From contig JAEWVM010000201.1 of assembly GCA_023396615.1 (NCBI GenBank), forward strand, positions 1-43,143: a stretch of DNA of 43,143 bases, read 5' to 3'. Positions 25,701 to 34,410 of this stretch are shown here, piece by piece. The number at the start of each line of letters is the position of its first letter. Within the stretch, counting starts at the first letter, position 1. A program made the position numbers and the translations under genes. Below the pieces are notes generated by a model, which was not told where the DNA came from, did no database searches, and saw only the letters and a list, made by a program, of their open reading frames with translations. Origin of the DNA: Spirochaetota bacterium. Lineage in GTDB: Bacteria; Spirochaetota; UBA4802; JAFGJZ01.

Positions 25701-26449
25701 AGCAATTCATGATGTTTATACGAAACACAATAAGCTGCATATGTCAAATTCTCAAAAAGAAAATTTTTGATTCCTTCAAGTGTTAATTTAGTCTTGCCGA
25801 TTCCGGGGGCTCCAGTTAGAATTATAAAATCATTTAGAAATATTGCTTCTTTTAATTCTCTTAATTCTTCATCTCTATGTAAAAAAGTATTGTTTAAGGG
25901 AGTAGAAATTCCCTTTGATGCTCTGTTATATTCTGCAACGAACCTTTCTATTGAAACAATTTGTCCTGTATCCAATGGTAATCCCAGATACTCATGTACG
26001 AGGTCTCGGTGATTCCGATGAAGTTCTATTGATAAAATATCAAGTGTATATACGGTAAGTAAAACTCGTGTATTTCCCAAAAGTTTTCTCAGTATTTCAA
26101 TCTCTGCTGCCGTTAGGTTGAAATTTACACAAAGAATTATTTCTGCAATTTGATTTAAAGGAACACCAGTTTTACTTGTGTCGAAACATTTTTTTATATC
26201 TTCCTCTAACTTCGTTAACCCAGCAGTGATGTTTGTAGAATACTCAACGAAAATATATTTACCGTTTGGTAGAAGTAAAAAGGTGTCAGGAGTTCCCTTT
26301 ATTGTTTTTTGTTTCCCGCTTTGGCTTCCCGTTCTTGAAAATGCTGAGTAGTTGCTATTTCTCAATGCAAGAAAACTATCACACAACTCCTGAAAGGCAG
26401 CTGAGTTGATAGATAATAGTTCATTTTCTATTGCCTGCAATCTACTCAT
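22721..26449 (-). CDS. Nuclease-like/P-loop STAND-type protein, candidate antiviral defence
   Basis: A 1242-residue single-gene protein. Residues 1-110 resemble a PD-(D/E)xK-type nuclease core: FQELCDSFLALR, then GTPDTFLLLPNGKYIFVEYST, with Asp and Glu in the expected spacing but Ser/Thr where Lys is usual. Residues about 190-400 form a P-loop NTPase with Walker A GAPGIGKTKL, Walker B DYILFVDDAN and an arginine sensor in LITVRDYAF, the pattern of STAND NTPases of the nSTAND3 kind. The remaining ~800 residues are helical and unrecognised; in STAND proteins this part senses the trigger. Effector-NTPase-sensor order is that of Avs-like antiviral proteins. The DNA is visibly A+T-richer than the A2M operon nearby, suggesting transfer. 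The ribosome site is ggag before ATG. The function is inferred. Confidence 0.75.
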   Translation of the reverse strand: MSRLQAIENELLSINSAAFQELCDSFLALRNSNYSAFSRTGSQSGKQKTIKGTPDTFLLLPNGKYIFVEYSTNITAGLTKLEEDIKKCFDTSKTGVPLNQIAEIILCVNFNLTAAEIEILRKLLGNTRVLLTVYTLDILSIELHRNHRDLVHEYLGLPLDTGQIVSIERFVAEYNRASKGISTPLNNTFLHRDEELRELKEAIFLNDFIILTGAPGIGKTKLTLEGIKNFLFENLTYAAYCVSYKHHELLRDLYQYFDSEKDYILFVDDANRIDVFRQITGFYKATRKGKLKILITVRDYAFQEIGILCQEFSPRRLDLAKFTDEQIIDIIKAQPFEILNQDYHKEIVRIADGNPRLAIMTALLSKAHQNIYVLHDVSDLFENYFSTFIKDDGEFANSLNIKCLGLIAFFYTIPYKNREITTSILNNFGIDYSVFIDVIDKLDKLELVEIQFEHVKIPEQNLSTYFFYKSFIKDNLLSFETLLNKYFDSNSNRFKDCVIPANNTFGVKNVMDKLQPFLQSHWRGKKTEEEKAFKFLSTFWYYLQTETLEFIFNITEALPAVTTFKYEVAYENNAFSYSKDDIIELIGEFLRFPDKLKDVIELGFEYSRKKPEHLPEWIHKIREKMSFDREDQTQYGFERQMILYQVLLDGLSKGDTLFTAVFYELSKTFLSYKFHHTRGGRNHSVYLYDFPIPNIPLIHNFRQGIWNAVEQNYEKNPNESFNLLLNYSTMRPDVIKELMEFDITFLIEIIEKHLNKDSFEHCRYVQDQIRWCKKNSVTHSSFASLARTFTNMTYETFLKIDWDRFRDKEIYEFNDYREYEKLKETEIRSSFIFKNVVEVKEFYRIYAYLKNASKKEGRYHETLDQVIDENCSNNLEIGCLLLIEVITNSNEINYTPSIVFSNHLKTASQANIIWEVLDHQDFLHKELWELSFYYNIDDSLLSIEYVQALVDVISRIKEATTIYFYKLQRYLILEPDLFKIILRTIVEKNEKEEIRLQVWMDFFDTHFDKLGDDIDLIKKAYLQQDKIHNCFDYEGKGFLNILKKDSKFLIEYVNILYAEKDSRISSDHKNFGFVWQVENIEKVLKEVFDFVIHEELYLGMLEHFCNSFFENLQGKMIERAKNFLLDYCKVSFSDSNKMNLIVDIVRNSMKGIYDEILLLFLSLSQDRELFSKILWRGSITFGLGNEMLSDIEMADWRNILSIVGKSTVGIKLIPIKTYLNEKIEYCLKNGDRERQRRFLERY

Positions 26450-26640
26450 ATATCTCCATCTACTCTTAGTTATTACTTATTTCCCAAGAAATGACAGGAA
26501 ACATCACACATCAAACACATCCGCCGAATATCCTTCCTCAGCGCCATTATCCATCTTTTTAAATCCCGCTGTTCAAATGTCAAATTCTAAAAAATGCACG
26601 ATGCGGCACAAACCACCTCTCGCGGAATAAATGATATGAT

Positions 26641-26832
26641 CTAACTATTCTTCTTCAGTACTGATTCAATCTTCAACGATTCCGCTTCAAGATCGGCTTC
26701 CCAGAATTCAAATACATCGTTTTCAAGATCATAATTCGCCGGATCGACGCAATAAGCTAATGAATTAAAACTGTTCTGCGGCTTTAATTTCTTTGCAATA
26801 GATACCTTTTTTTCAGGATAAAAAGCATGCAT
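26641..26832 (-). CDS. Small hypothetical protein
   Basis: A 63-residue protein with a basic N-terminus (YPEKKVSIAKKLKP) and an acidic, aromatic C-terminal half (YDLENDVFEFWEADLE). The ATG follows a tgagga site. It lies 191 bp upstream of the STAND-type gene on the same strand. I do not recognise it. Its size and charge pattern are compatible with an antitoxin-like or regulatory protein, but there is no motif to support that. Confidence 0.5.
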   Translation of the reverse strand: MHAFYPEKKVSIAKKLKPQNSFNSLAYCVDPANYDLENDVFEFWEADLEAESLKIESVLKKNS

Positions 26833-27172
26833 ATTTATTATTCCTCAGTCTTTAACGTCAATGCGTTAACCAGGCTGATACCCCGTTAACGTGCACTAAA
26901 TCGCCCGTAAATCTCCGCATTCCGCCCTAATCGCTCCGTGATTTCTCCAGAAAGGGTTCGGGAAGGATTCACAAACAAACTACGCACAGCGTCAATTTTC
27001 TTCTGTTGCTTTTATTACAACAAATTACGCAACAGAACTTTGCAAAAATATTGATTCCTTGACAAAAACGATCTCGTCATTCATTCAATAAAAACCGGCG
27101 CGCATATCTCGACAATAGAAGACTGCGAATATTATCACATGCCGCTGAAACTTTTACGATGGAAAGACTGAT
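26833..27172. other. Intergenic region with a 9-bp inverted repeat
   Basis: This region separates the small minus-strand gene from the plus-strand A2M operon and should contain the operon's promoter. TTGACA occurs at 27059-27064, but no good -10 box follows at the right spacing. An inverted repeat TTCTGTTGC/GCAACAGAA (27001-27009 and 27029-27037) may be a regulatory site. Nothing else is evident. Confidence 0.4.
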
Positions 27173-28102
27173 TTGAAATATTTACTTTTATCTATAACTG
27201 CCGCTATGCTTATATCATGCTCGTCAGAAGTTTCTTCATCAAAACTCGCGGCAGATGAATCGTCTACAGCCGTTGTATACGATAAAAGACCGTTCGGCAA
27301 AAGCTTCATCCGTATAAAAAACGGCTCAGAAGATTTCATCAAAGTGCTGAGACTTGAAAACGATTTCTTTGAAAGCCGCATGTATTTTTCTTCAACAGGT
27401 AAACCCGGTTCAGCATTTTTCGAAACTTCTTCAGGCGAAATTAAAGTAGAATTTTTCAGCACTTCAGCAGATGCCGATCTCGATGGTTTTCCGGACTGCG
27501 CGGAACTCTTGAGCGAAAACTCAAGAAAAAACTTCACCGCACGCTTCGTCAGAATCGCAGAAACCCAATTCTTAAAAGAAAGCCCGGCGTGGGAAAAATC
27601 ACAACGCGACTGCGCCGGACTCGTTCGCTTCGCCTACCGCGAATCGCTCAAACTGCATGACGCATCATGGACTTCAAAAACCGGCATAACAGACACCAAG
27701 GACTTGCCTCAGATTACAGAATTCAATTATCCCGAAATTCCATTTTTGGAATTTAAAATATTTAAAACCTCTGAAGGCAGTGCGGATGACATATCCACTT
27801 TTGGAGAATTTGCCGATGCAGCGACTCTTATGCGCCTCAATATGGATTTCATTTCTAAAGATTTATCCCATGCAGAACGAGGTGACGTTCTCTTTTTCTG
27901 TATCAATTCCGGAAATTCGTTTTCTTATCATACGATGATTGTAACTGAAAAAAATCCCGAAATCAGGCTGATTTATCATACTGGCGAAAACGGTATTGTA
28001 AAAAGGGTAAATTCCGTGTATCTTTCAGAATCTGCCGTATTCCGCCCGGTCGAAGGCAATAAAAATTTTCTGGGCGCATTCAGATTTAAAATAATTCATT
28101 GA
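27173..28102 (+). CDS. yfaT: DUF1175 (YfaT-type) lipoprotein, NlpC/P60-like
   Basis: A 309-residue protein starting at TTG (ggaaag 6 nt upstream). The signal peptide ends AAMLISCSSE, with a lipobox Cys16. The C-terminal half carries the DUF1175 signature RDCAGLVRFAYRE (Cys147), then RGDVLFF (236-242), SYHTMIV (His253) and IYHTGENG (His269). The Cys-then-GDVLFF-then-His order is that of NlpC/P60 and related papain-like peptidoglycan hydrolases, so a cell-wall amidase or peptidase activity is plausible. It is longer than E. coli YfaT by an N-terminal sandwich-like domain (about residues 35-135). First gene of the A2M operon; 59 bp before yfaS. Confidence 0.85.
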   Translation: MKYLLLSITAAMLISCSSEVSSSKLAADESSTAVVYDKRPFGKSFIRIKNGSEDFIKVLRLENDFFESRMYFSSTGKPGSAFFETSSGEIKVEFFSTSADADLDGFPDCAELLSENSRKNFTARFVRIAETQFLKESPAWEKSQRDCAGLVRFAYRESLKLHDASWTSKTGITDTKDLPQITEFNYPEIPFLEFKIFKTSEGSADDISTFGEFADAATLMRLNMDFISKDLSHAERGDVLFFCINSGNSFSYHTMIVTEKNPEIRLIYHTGENGIVKRVNSVYLSESAVFRPVEGNKNFLGAFRFKIIH

Positions 28103-28161
28103 TTCTATTTCACTATGTATTAAAATAAGTACGAAATTATACGCACAACTAAGGGGTGGGC

Positions 28162-31100
28162 ATGAAATTCGCGAAGTACACGATTCCTTTGATTTTAATG
28201 TTTCTTACTATTCCGGCGCTATTCTTCGGATATAGCGGAAAATCCTCACCGGCTTTTTATCTTGGAACGGATAAAACATTTACTCTAAACGAAAACGCCT
28301 ACATCAACCTCGAAGGTCCCGAAAATAAAAATTATACGTTCAGGGTTTACAAAGTAAAAAATCCGGCTGATTTTTTCGTCAAAGGCATTTCAGACCGACT
28401 TGTCGAACAGCAGGGAAAAGATAAGGGTTATGCGGATTTTTTCGCGATACTCTCACAAGCCACTTCTGATTTCAAAAAAGATTTCCGCGAACTTGCGAGA
28501 AAGGAATTCAACTCCGGCACAAGAAGCAGTTTGAAAGACGCAGTTAACGCGGATCTCGACACAAAAACCATTATACCTCCGAAAGCAATTCCGGCATTTG
28601 TCGATAACGCCGAAATGCTTTTTACTTTTTCGGTTCAGGCATCTAAAGTTGACGAGAATACCGGAAATCCATGGACTTACAGAAAGATTCCTCTCCCTTT
28701 AAAAGAAAAGGGAGTTTATCTTATTGAATGTTTCTCTGCAAAAAATACGGCGTATACGGTTGTCATCCGCTCCGATTACGGATTTGTTTCAAAACAGTAC
28801 GATTCGGGTTCAATGATTTTCGCCGCAGACATGGTTACCGGCGAACCTCTTGACGGAGCATCTGTTTCATTATACGATTTTTCATCGATGAAAAAATCAT
28901 CTTCATCTAAAACTTCAAACGGAATATGCTCATTTTCGGGCAAGCCTTCATCCAAGTCATTCATAGTTCTAGAAAAAAACGGTCAGTTTGCGGTAAGCGA
29001 TCCCGATTTCTTTTCAAAATCATTTTACGGCGAAGGCGGTGTCCGAACGTATATTTACACCGACCGTCCTGTTTACCGTCCGGGTGATGAAGTACAGTTC
29101 AAAGGTGTTGTCAGAAATTTTTCATCATCATATAAAACAGTTTCGGGAAAAGGAAAAGCAAACGTATACACAGAAAAAGGCGAATCCGTTAAAGAAAATA
29201 TTCCGGTGGAAATCAATTCAGAAACCGGAACTTTCAACAGCAAATTCACTCTTCCGTCCGGCGAACCTTATCTTGGAACGTATAACATCGTTCTTGAATT
29301 TGAAAACAAAACATATTCAAGCGAATTCTCAGTAGACGCATACAAGAAACCGACTTATCTGGTTAAAGTAGAAACTCAAAAGAAATTCTATCCGGCAAAT
29401 TCATCCGTTCCGTTAAAAATAAGCGCAAAATTTTATTACGGAAGTCCTGTTGCAGGCGCGCAGTGCTCATATAAAGTTTTCAGAAAAAAGAAATTCGACT
29501 ACTCGCCCGTAGGCGCACTACCCTTCTTTTCGGACGCCGCGGATTATCTCGGCATCAATATGAACGGAAACAACGAACTTGTTTCATCCGGATCAGCAAA
29601 ACTCAACGATCAGGGTGAAGTTATAACTTCGATTAAAGTTCCCCAGCTTGATGACGACTACAGCTATACTGTTCTCGCTGATGTAACGGATAATGATCTG
29701 ACTTATTCAGGAAGCGCGTCGTTTTCGGCAAACAGATCCGACTGCTTCGTAAAAATATTCAAAGATAAAAACCTTTACGAACCGGGAGCCAGCGCGGAGT
29801 TCAAAGCCAAGCTCGTTCCTTATGACAAAACAAATGAATCGGTAATCAAATCGCTTGCCGGAAGACAGATATCCTTTGCTCTTTATTCAAGAAGCTTTTA
29901 CAATATTTCAACCGAAGGCGAAAGAAAATTAATCAGCGAATCTTCAGCTGTGACTGACAGTGAAGGCAATGCGGTTTTTTCATTCAAAGCTTCAAACGCA
30001 GGCCACTATGTTGCGGTTATCAGTACAAAGGACGGCAAAGGTCAGATAACCGAAACCGAAACTCCTTTCTGGGTTTCAGGCAAAGGTCAGGCAATCGAAG
30101 TTCCTTTCAAAAACATCACAATTAAATCTTCAAAAGACATATACGCTCCCGGCGAAAAAGCCGAAATACTGATAATGACTCCTGCAAGCGGCGGTCATCT
30201 TCTCGTCTGTGTTGAAGGAGACAATCTCATCTCGAAAGAAATCATAAAGATGAACGGAAATTCACACAAATACTATGTAAAAATAACCGATGACATGACA
30301 CCGAATTTTACGCTGAATGTCGTTCAGTTTTCAGCCGGAAATATTTACACCAGCCAGCTCAGAGTAAACGCTCCTCCGGTAGATAAATTTCTCGATGTCG
30401 CCGTTAAGCCTGTGAAAACCGAATATATACCGGGCACCGAAGCAGAAGTTGAAATTTCGACTCTTGACTACAAGGGCAAAGGCGTTTCAGCGGAAGTTTC
30501 AGTCGGAGTCGTAGACGAAGCGATTTATCAGATACGCGAAGAAGACCGTCCGAATATTTCGACCTTCTTTTATCATCCGCGCACAAACAATGTCTCGACT
30601 GTGTTCTCTTCAAACTACCGCCTTTTCGGTTACGCGGTTGAGAAAAATCTCAAGCTCGCGCTTAATTCAAAAAACAATCCGCCTCTTGCAGTTCTAAAAG
30701 AAGATGACGAAAGAGCGAGAGACCGATTCAAGGACACGACTTTCTGGTCAGCAAAAGTGAAAACAAATGCGGAAGGAAAAGCCGTAGTAAAAATTCCTCT
30801 AGCAGACAATGTAACGACCTGGCGCGTTACGGCAATTGCAGTAACCAAGGACACCAAGGTCGGTCAGGGAATCGGAAAATTCCTTGCACGCAAGAAACTC
30901 ATGATAACTCCGGCGATACCGGCGTATATTCTCACCGGCGAAGAACAGCAGATAGGTCTTTCTATAGCAAACCTCACCGAAACCGATCGTGAAATTGAGG
31001 TCGAAGCAAGCGCAGACGGAGCCGAAGTTAAAGGCACACAGAAACGCAAATTTCAAATTAAAGCGGGAAGAACCGCCGGAATTTACTATACAGTAAAAGC

Positions 31101-32763
31101 TCCGGAGAATTCGCAGAAAGACTCATTTGTGTTTACCGTAAAAGCGGAATCTCTCGGTTCATCAGATATCATTAAAGTTCCGGTAAGACTTAAAACTTTC
31201 GGACTTAAAGCGGATCAGCCGATATCTCTTACAATGCCCGAGGGAGATGCTTCTCAAAACGGAAAATATTCCATTCCGTCAAAATTCTCAGGCGGAACTC
31301 TTTCTCTTTACATCAGCGCAGGAGTCGAAGACTCGCTGATGCAGGCGCTCGATTATCTCGCAGGATATCCTTACGGCTGTGTCGAACAGACCATGAGCCG
31401 CTTCATGCCTCTGCTCGCGGCAAAGCAAGCGGGTTATATTCCTTCACATATTTCCGGCGACCTTGACAGAATGACTTCAGACGGAATGAAGCGTATAGAA
31501 TCGTTTCAGAAACTTGACGGCGGATTTTCATGGTACGGCGAAGGTTCATCCGACGCGATGATGTCCGCGTACATTCTTTTCGGACTCTCAGTCGCTAAGA
31601 AAAACGGATTAACAGTCAATCCCGACATGGCGGATAAAACAGTTAAAAGACTGAGCGAATATCTTTCAAAGCCGTCACTTCCTCTTTTTGAACGCGGTTA
31701 TATTCTATTCGCACTCGAAGAATGGCGAAGCAAAAACTATAAATCAGTTGTTTCTTTTTATGCAAGCCTTGCGGCAAAAGGTACAATCTACGAGAAAGCC
31801 ATCGCCGCTTCTCTTCTTTACAGCGAAGGCAACATCCAGAATGCAGACAAATTTTTCGATTCCGCATTCACTGAACTCAAAGCATCTTCAAAAAAAGGCT
31901 TCAATCACGATGCAGAATGGAAAGATGACGAAGTCGAAGCCGCATCCGTACTTCTTCTCTGCGCTTCCAGAGTTAAAAACAAAAGTTCACAGGCACAGTC
32001 TCTTGCCGAAATGCTTGCCGAAAACCGCATAGGCAATGCTTGGAAAAATTCAAGAGACACCGCAATGGCAGTAATTGCTCTAAGCGAATATTCAAAACAG
32101 AAAAGAGTCAGAGGCGGAGCAAGCGGCATCAGTGTTTATCTTAACGGAAAACAGGTTCAATCATTTGCCATAAGCCCTTCAGAAATAGGCTCAAACAGAA
32201 TAGTTAAAAAGGAAGTATCTTTCAAAGCCGGAACCAACCTTCTCGAAATCAAAAAATCGGGCGGCGGAAAAATTATGATTTCGGCTAACGCGGCATACAT
32301 TGATAAATCGAGTTCATTCAGCTCTTATTCAAAAGGAATTTCGATTTTTAGAAAATATAAACTCGCACAGAAAGACACAAAAAATCAGGCAGGCATTTCT
32401 TCATTCGGGGCACAAACATCATTCGCAGTCGGCGATCTTGTTGAAGTTGAATTGACGATCACACCGGATTCTCCCGCAAATTATCTTCTTGCAGATGACG
32501 TTCTTCCTGCGGGTTTTTCTTATGTAAAAAATGATCTGCTGTTCTTTACTGACTCACTGCAGAAAGGTTACACGGAACGCCAGATGTATGATGACCACGC
32601 CGTGTTTTTCATGCGCTACGGTTTAAATTCCACTTCAGTTAGATATTTTATACGAGCGGAAATCCCAGGAACGTACAAGATCATACCGGCTGGTATTTCA
32701 CATATGTATAACCCGAATATTAAGGGTTATTCATCAGACTCAATTCTGGAAATCAGGAAATAG
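28162..32763 (+). CDS. yfaS: Bacterial alpha-2-macroglobulin (YfaS-type protease trap)
   Basis: A 1533-residue exported protein with an N-terminal signal (MKFAKYTIPLILMFL) and no lipobox. Macroglobulin-like domains fill the first two thirds, including the MG motifs YTDRPVYRPGDEVQFKG (about residue 300) and SSKDIYAPGEKAEILI. The A2M-family segment FKDTTFWSAKVKTNAEGKA (about residue 855) follows, and then the thioester motif GCVEQ with Cys1073, within the alpha/alpha barrel (AGYPYGCVEQTMSRFMPL). The C-terminal receptor-binding-like domain ends with LLADDVLPAGFSY. Such proteins trap attacking proteases by cleavage of a bait region and covalent capture through the thioester. ATG 28162 follows aaggggtgg. 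It is the core of the operon. Confidence 0.96.
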   Translation: MKFAKYTIPLILMFLTIPALFFGYSGKSSPAFYLGTDKTFTLNENAYINLEGPENKNYTFRVYKVKNPADFFVKGISDRLVEQQGKDKGYADFFAILSQATSDFKKDFRELARKEFNSGTRSSLKDAVNADLDTKTIIPPKAIPAFVDNAEMLFTFSVQASKVDENTGNPWTYRKIPLPLKEKGVYLIECFSAKNTAYTVVIRSDYGFVSKQYDSGSMIFAADMVTGEPLDGASVSLYDFSSMKKSSSSKTSNGICSFSGKPSSKSFIVLEKNGQFAVSDPDFFSKSFYGEGGVRTYIYTDRPVYRPGDEVQFKGVVRNFSSSYKTVSGKGKANVYTEKGESVKENIPVEINSETGTFNSKFTLPSGEPYLGTYNIVLEFENKTYSSEFSVDAYKKPTYLVKVETQKKFYPANSSVPLKISAKFYYGSPVAGAQCSYKVFRKKKFDYSPVGALPFFSDAADYLGINMNGNNELVSSGSAKLNDQGEVITSIKVPQLDDDYSYTVLADVTDNDLTYSGSASFSANRSDCFVKIFKDKNLYEPGASAEFKAKLVPYDKTNESVIKSLAGRQISFALYSRSFYNISTEGERKLISESSAVTDSEGNAVFSFKASNAGHYVAVISTKDGKGQITETETPFWVSGKGQAIEVPFKNITIKSSKDIYAPGEKAEILIMTPASGGHLLVCVEGDNLISKEIIKMNGNSHKYYVKITDDMTPNFTLNVVQFSAGNIYTSQLRVNAPPVDKFLDVAVKPVKTEYIPGTEAEVEISTLDYKGKGVSAEVSVGVVDEAIYQIREEDRPNISTFFYHPRTNNVSTVFSSNYRLFGYAVEKNLKLALNSKNNPPLAVLKEDDERARDRFKDTTFWSAKVKTNAEGKAVVKIPLADNVTTWRVTAIAVTKDTKVGQGIGKFLARKKLMITPAIPAYILTGEEQQIGLSIANLTETDREIEVEASADGAEVKGTQKRKFQIKAGRTAGIYYTVKAPENSQKDSFVFTVKAESLGSSDIIKVPVRLKTFGLKADQPISLTMPEGDASQNGKYSIPSKFSGGTLSLYISAGVEDSLMQALDYLAGYPYGCVEQTMSRFMPLLAAKQAGYIPSHISGDLDRMTSDGMKRIESFQKLDGGFSWYGEGSSDAMMSAYILFGLSVAKKNGLTVNPDMADKTVKRLSEYLSKPSLPLFERGYILFALEEWRSKNYKSVVSFYASLAAKGTIYEKAIAASLLYSEGNIQNADKFFDSAFTELKASSKKGFNHDAEWKDDEVEAASVLLLCASRVKNKSSQAQSLAEMLAENRIGNAWKNSRDTAMAVIALSEYSKQKRVRGGASGISVYLNGKQVQSFAISPSEIGSNRIVKKEVSFKAGTNLLEIKKSGGGKIMISANAAYIDKSSSFSSYSKGISIFRKYKLAQKDTKNQAGISSFGAQTSFAVGDLVEVELTITPDSPANYLLADDVLPAGFSYVKNDLLFFTDSLQKGYTERQMYDDHAVFFMRYGLNSTSVRYFIRAEIPGTYKIIPAGISHMYNPNIKGYSSDSILEIRK

Positions 32764-32771
32764 GCGGAAAA

Positions 32772-33443
32772 ATGAAAACCAAACTAACACTGATATTTTG
32801 CTTTATTTTCATCGCGGCAACGGGCCTTTATGCGGCAGAAGTCCGCATAACTTCACCTAAAGGCGGATACACTTCAGAGCGTATTCAAAAGATTGAAGGA
32901 ATCGTAGACGTTCCGGGGCTTAACCGCGCGACTCTTGTTATCAACGGAATTCCGCAGACTATTCCGCTTTCAAACAAAAGATTTTCCATCAATATCGTTC
33001 CGGCACCGGGAAACAATCTCGTGGAACTCCAGGCCAGCGGATTAAGCTCAAGAGTTTCATTCTTCGCAAAGGTTCCCGGACGCGACATTAAAGTTCTTTT
33101 GACATGGGATACTCCGACGGATGTAGACCTTTGGGTTATTGATCCGAAGGGCGACAAATGTTATTATGCTAATCCCTCAATTCCTTCTGGCGGAAACCTT
33201 GATACAGATGTTACAACAGGTTACGGCCCTGAAACGTTTACAATGGCGAAAGCCATGCCCGGAAAATATTCCGTTCAGGTTCAATACTATTCTTCAGGTG
33301 ACGCTCCGGCGACAAGGGTAAAACTCTACGTAATAATGTATGAAGGCACCCCCAAAGAACAGCGTAAAGAATTTTCGTTTATAATGACAATGCCTTATCA
33401 GGTTTATCACATAGCCGAGTTCAATATTGATGCCGATGAATAG
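32772..33443 (+). CDS. yfaP: DUF2135 (YfaP-type) secreted protein
   Basis: A 223-residue protein with a cleavable signal peptide (FIFIAATGLYAAE). The first part is an Ig-like strand-rich domain (VRITSPKGGYTSERIQKIEG, NGIPQTIPL). The second part is DUF2135, with the signature VLLTWDTPTDVDLWVIDPKG (about residues 110-129) and the MPGKYSVQVQYYSSGDA segment. The ggcgga ribosome site sits just after the yfaS stop (8-bp gap), showing one operon. YfaP proteins are conserved partners of bacterial A2M proteins; the biochemical role is unknown. The final residues overlap the start of the next gene by 14 bp. Confidence 0.92.
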   Translation: MKTKLTLIFCFIFIAATGLYAAEVRITSPKGGYTSERIQKIEGIVDVPGLNRATLVINGIPQTIPLSNKRFSINIVPAPGNNLVELQASGLSSRVSFFAKVPGRDIKVLLTWDTPTDVDLWVIDPKGDKCYYANPSIPSGGNLDTDVTTGYGPETFTMAKAMPGKYSVQVQYYSSGDAPATRVKLYVIMYEGTPKEQRKEFSFIMTMPYQVYHIAEFNIDADE

Positions 33444-34410
33444 CCTTTGCGCGCTTCTGCTTTCCGCTTTTTCAATGTTCGGCGGAATAGATGAGAAGTG
33501 CGCAAATTTTGAAAAACAAAACGGAAAATGCGCAGTTCTGATTACCGAATGTGCGAACTACAAGGCTGTTTATTCCTATAACGACGAATGGGTTTACAGA
33601 AAAGGTTTTCCCGCAGGCTCGCTGATGAAACCTTTATCAGCATTCGTTTTTCTTTCTCATAAAAATATCTTTCTGATAAATCCAACCATTAACTGCACTG
33701 GACGTTTTGATTTCAAACCACGGGGCTTTAACGGCTCAAAAGAAAACGCTGTCAAAACTGATAATGATGAAACATATATAGGATGTTCACTGAGAAAAGG
33801 TCACGGCACTATTGATTTAAGCAGAGCTATTTCCGATTCATGCAATGTTTTTTTTCTGACAAAGGCATCAGAAGATCCTGAAGCTTTTTACGCCGCGCTT
33901 CATGAGAAATTTTTAATAAATAGGAATGCCGCAGACATAAAACTCGGTAATCCGAAAAGTTCTCCTCATATTAATATTTCGCGTGAAAAAATGATACTTT
34001 CCGCGATTGGAGAAGACGGACATCTTTTATATTCACCTGCTAAAATCAGTTCCATGTATATTTCACTGCTCTATGATAACGCTGTCCGCGAAATAAGCTC
34101 AGACGCTTCAGGAAAAATTATCACAAATACAGTCATCAACAAAAATGACCGCAAAATAATAAAAGATGCGATGACTCAGGCCGTTATTTCTGGAACAATG
34201 AAAAACATCAACTCATCTGCGAATGTAAAAATCATATGCGGAAAAACAGGTTCACCCAGCCGGATAGGTGATCCGTTAAGAACTCATGCATGGGGAGTTG
34301 TATTCTTTAAATATCTCGGCAAAGATTATTTAATAACAGTTTTTTCAGAAAAGGGATACGGCGGAAAAGAAGCCGTATCATTAATTTCGGACATATTGAA
34401 TGATCTTTAA
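33430..34410 (+). CDS. Penicillin-binding-like serine transpeptidase fold protein
   Basis: A 326-residue exported protein with a short hydrophobic N-terminus. All three penicillin-binding motifs are in order: SxxK as Ser64-Leu-Met-Lys67 (PAGSLMKPLSAF), SxN as Ser137-Cys-Asn139 and KTG at 272-274 (ICGKTGSP). GFNGSKENAV and ISGTMKNINSS flank them, as in transpeptidases and class D-like enzymes. It is smaller than full PBPs and has no membrane domain beyond the leader. In the E. coli yfa cluster the YfaQ protein occupies the corresponding place, so this may be the counterpart of part of YfaQ; I cannot verify that. The start is ATG 33430 or 33436, inside the yfaP end. Confidence 0.8.
   Translation: MPMNSLCALLLSAFSMFGGIDEKCANFEKQNGKCAVLITECANYKAVYSYNDEWVYRKGFPAGSLMKPLSAFVFLSHKNIFLINPTINCTGRFDFKPRGFNGSKENAVKTDNDETYIGCSLRKGHGTIDLSRAISDSCNVFFLTKASEDPEAFYAALHEKFLINRNAADIKLGNPKSSPHINISREKMILSAIGEDGHLLYSPAKISSMYISLLYDNAVREISSDASGKIITNTVINKNDRKIIKDAMTQAVISGTMKNINSSANVKIICGKTGSPSRIGDPLRTHAWGVVFFKYLGKDYLITVFSEKGYGGKEAVSLISDILNDL

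Noticed and set aside
26504..26572. Short protein-like stretch upstream of the STAND-type gene
   Set aside because: 22 codons bounded by stops, no start and no recognisable family.
27001..27037. Inverted repeat as terminator
   Set aside because: 9-bp arms with a 19-nt loop, no T-run and no gene directly upstream; kept only as a possible regulatory site.
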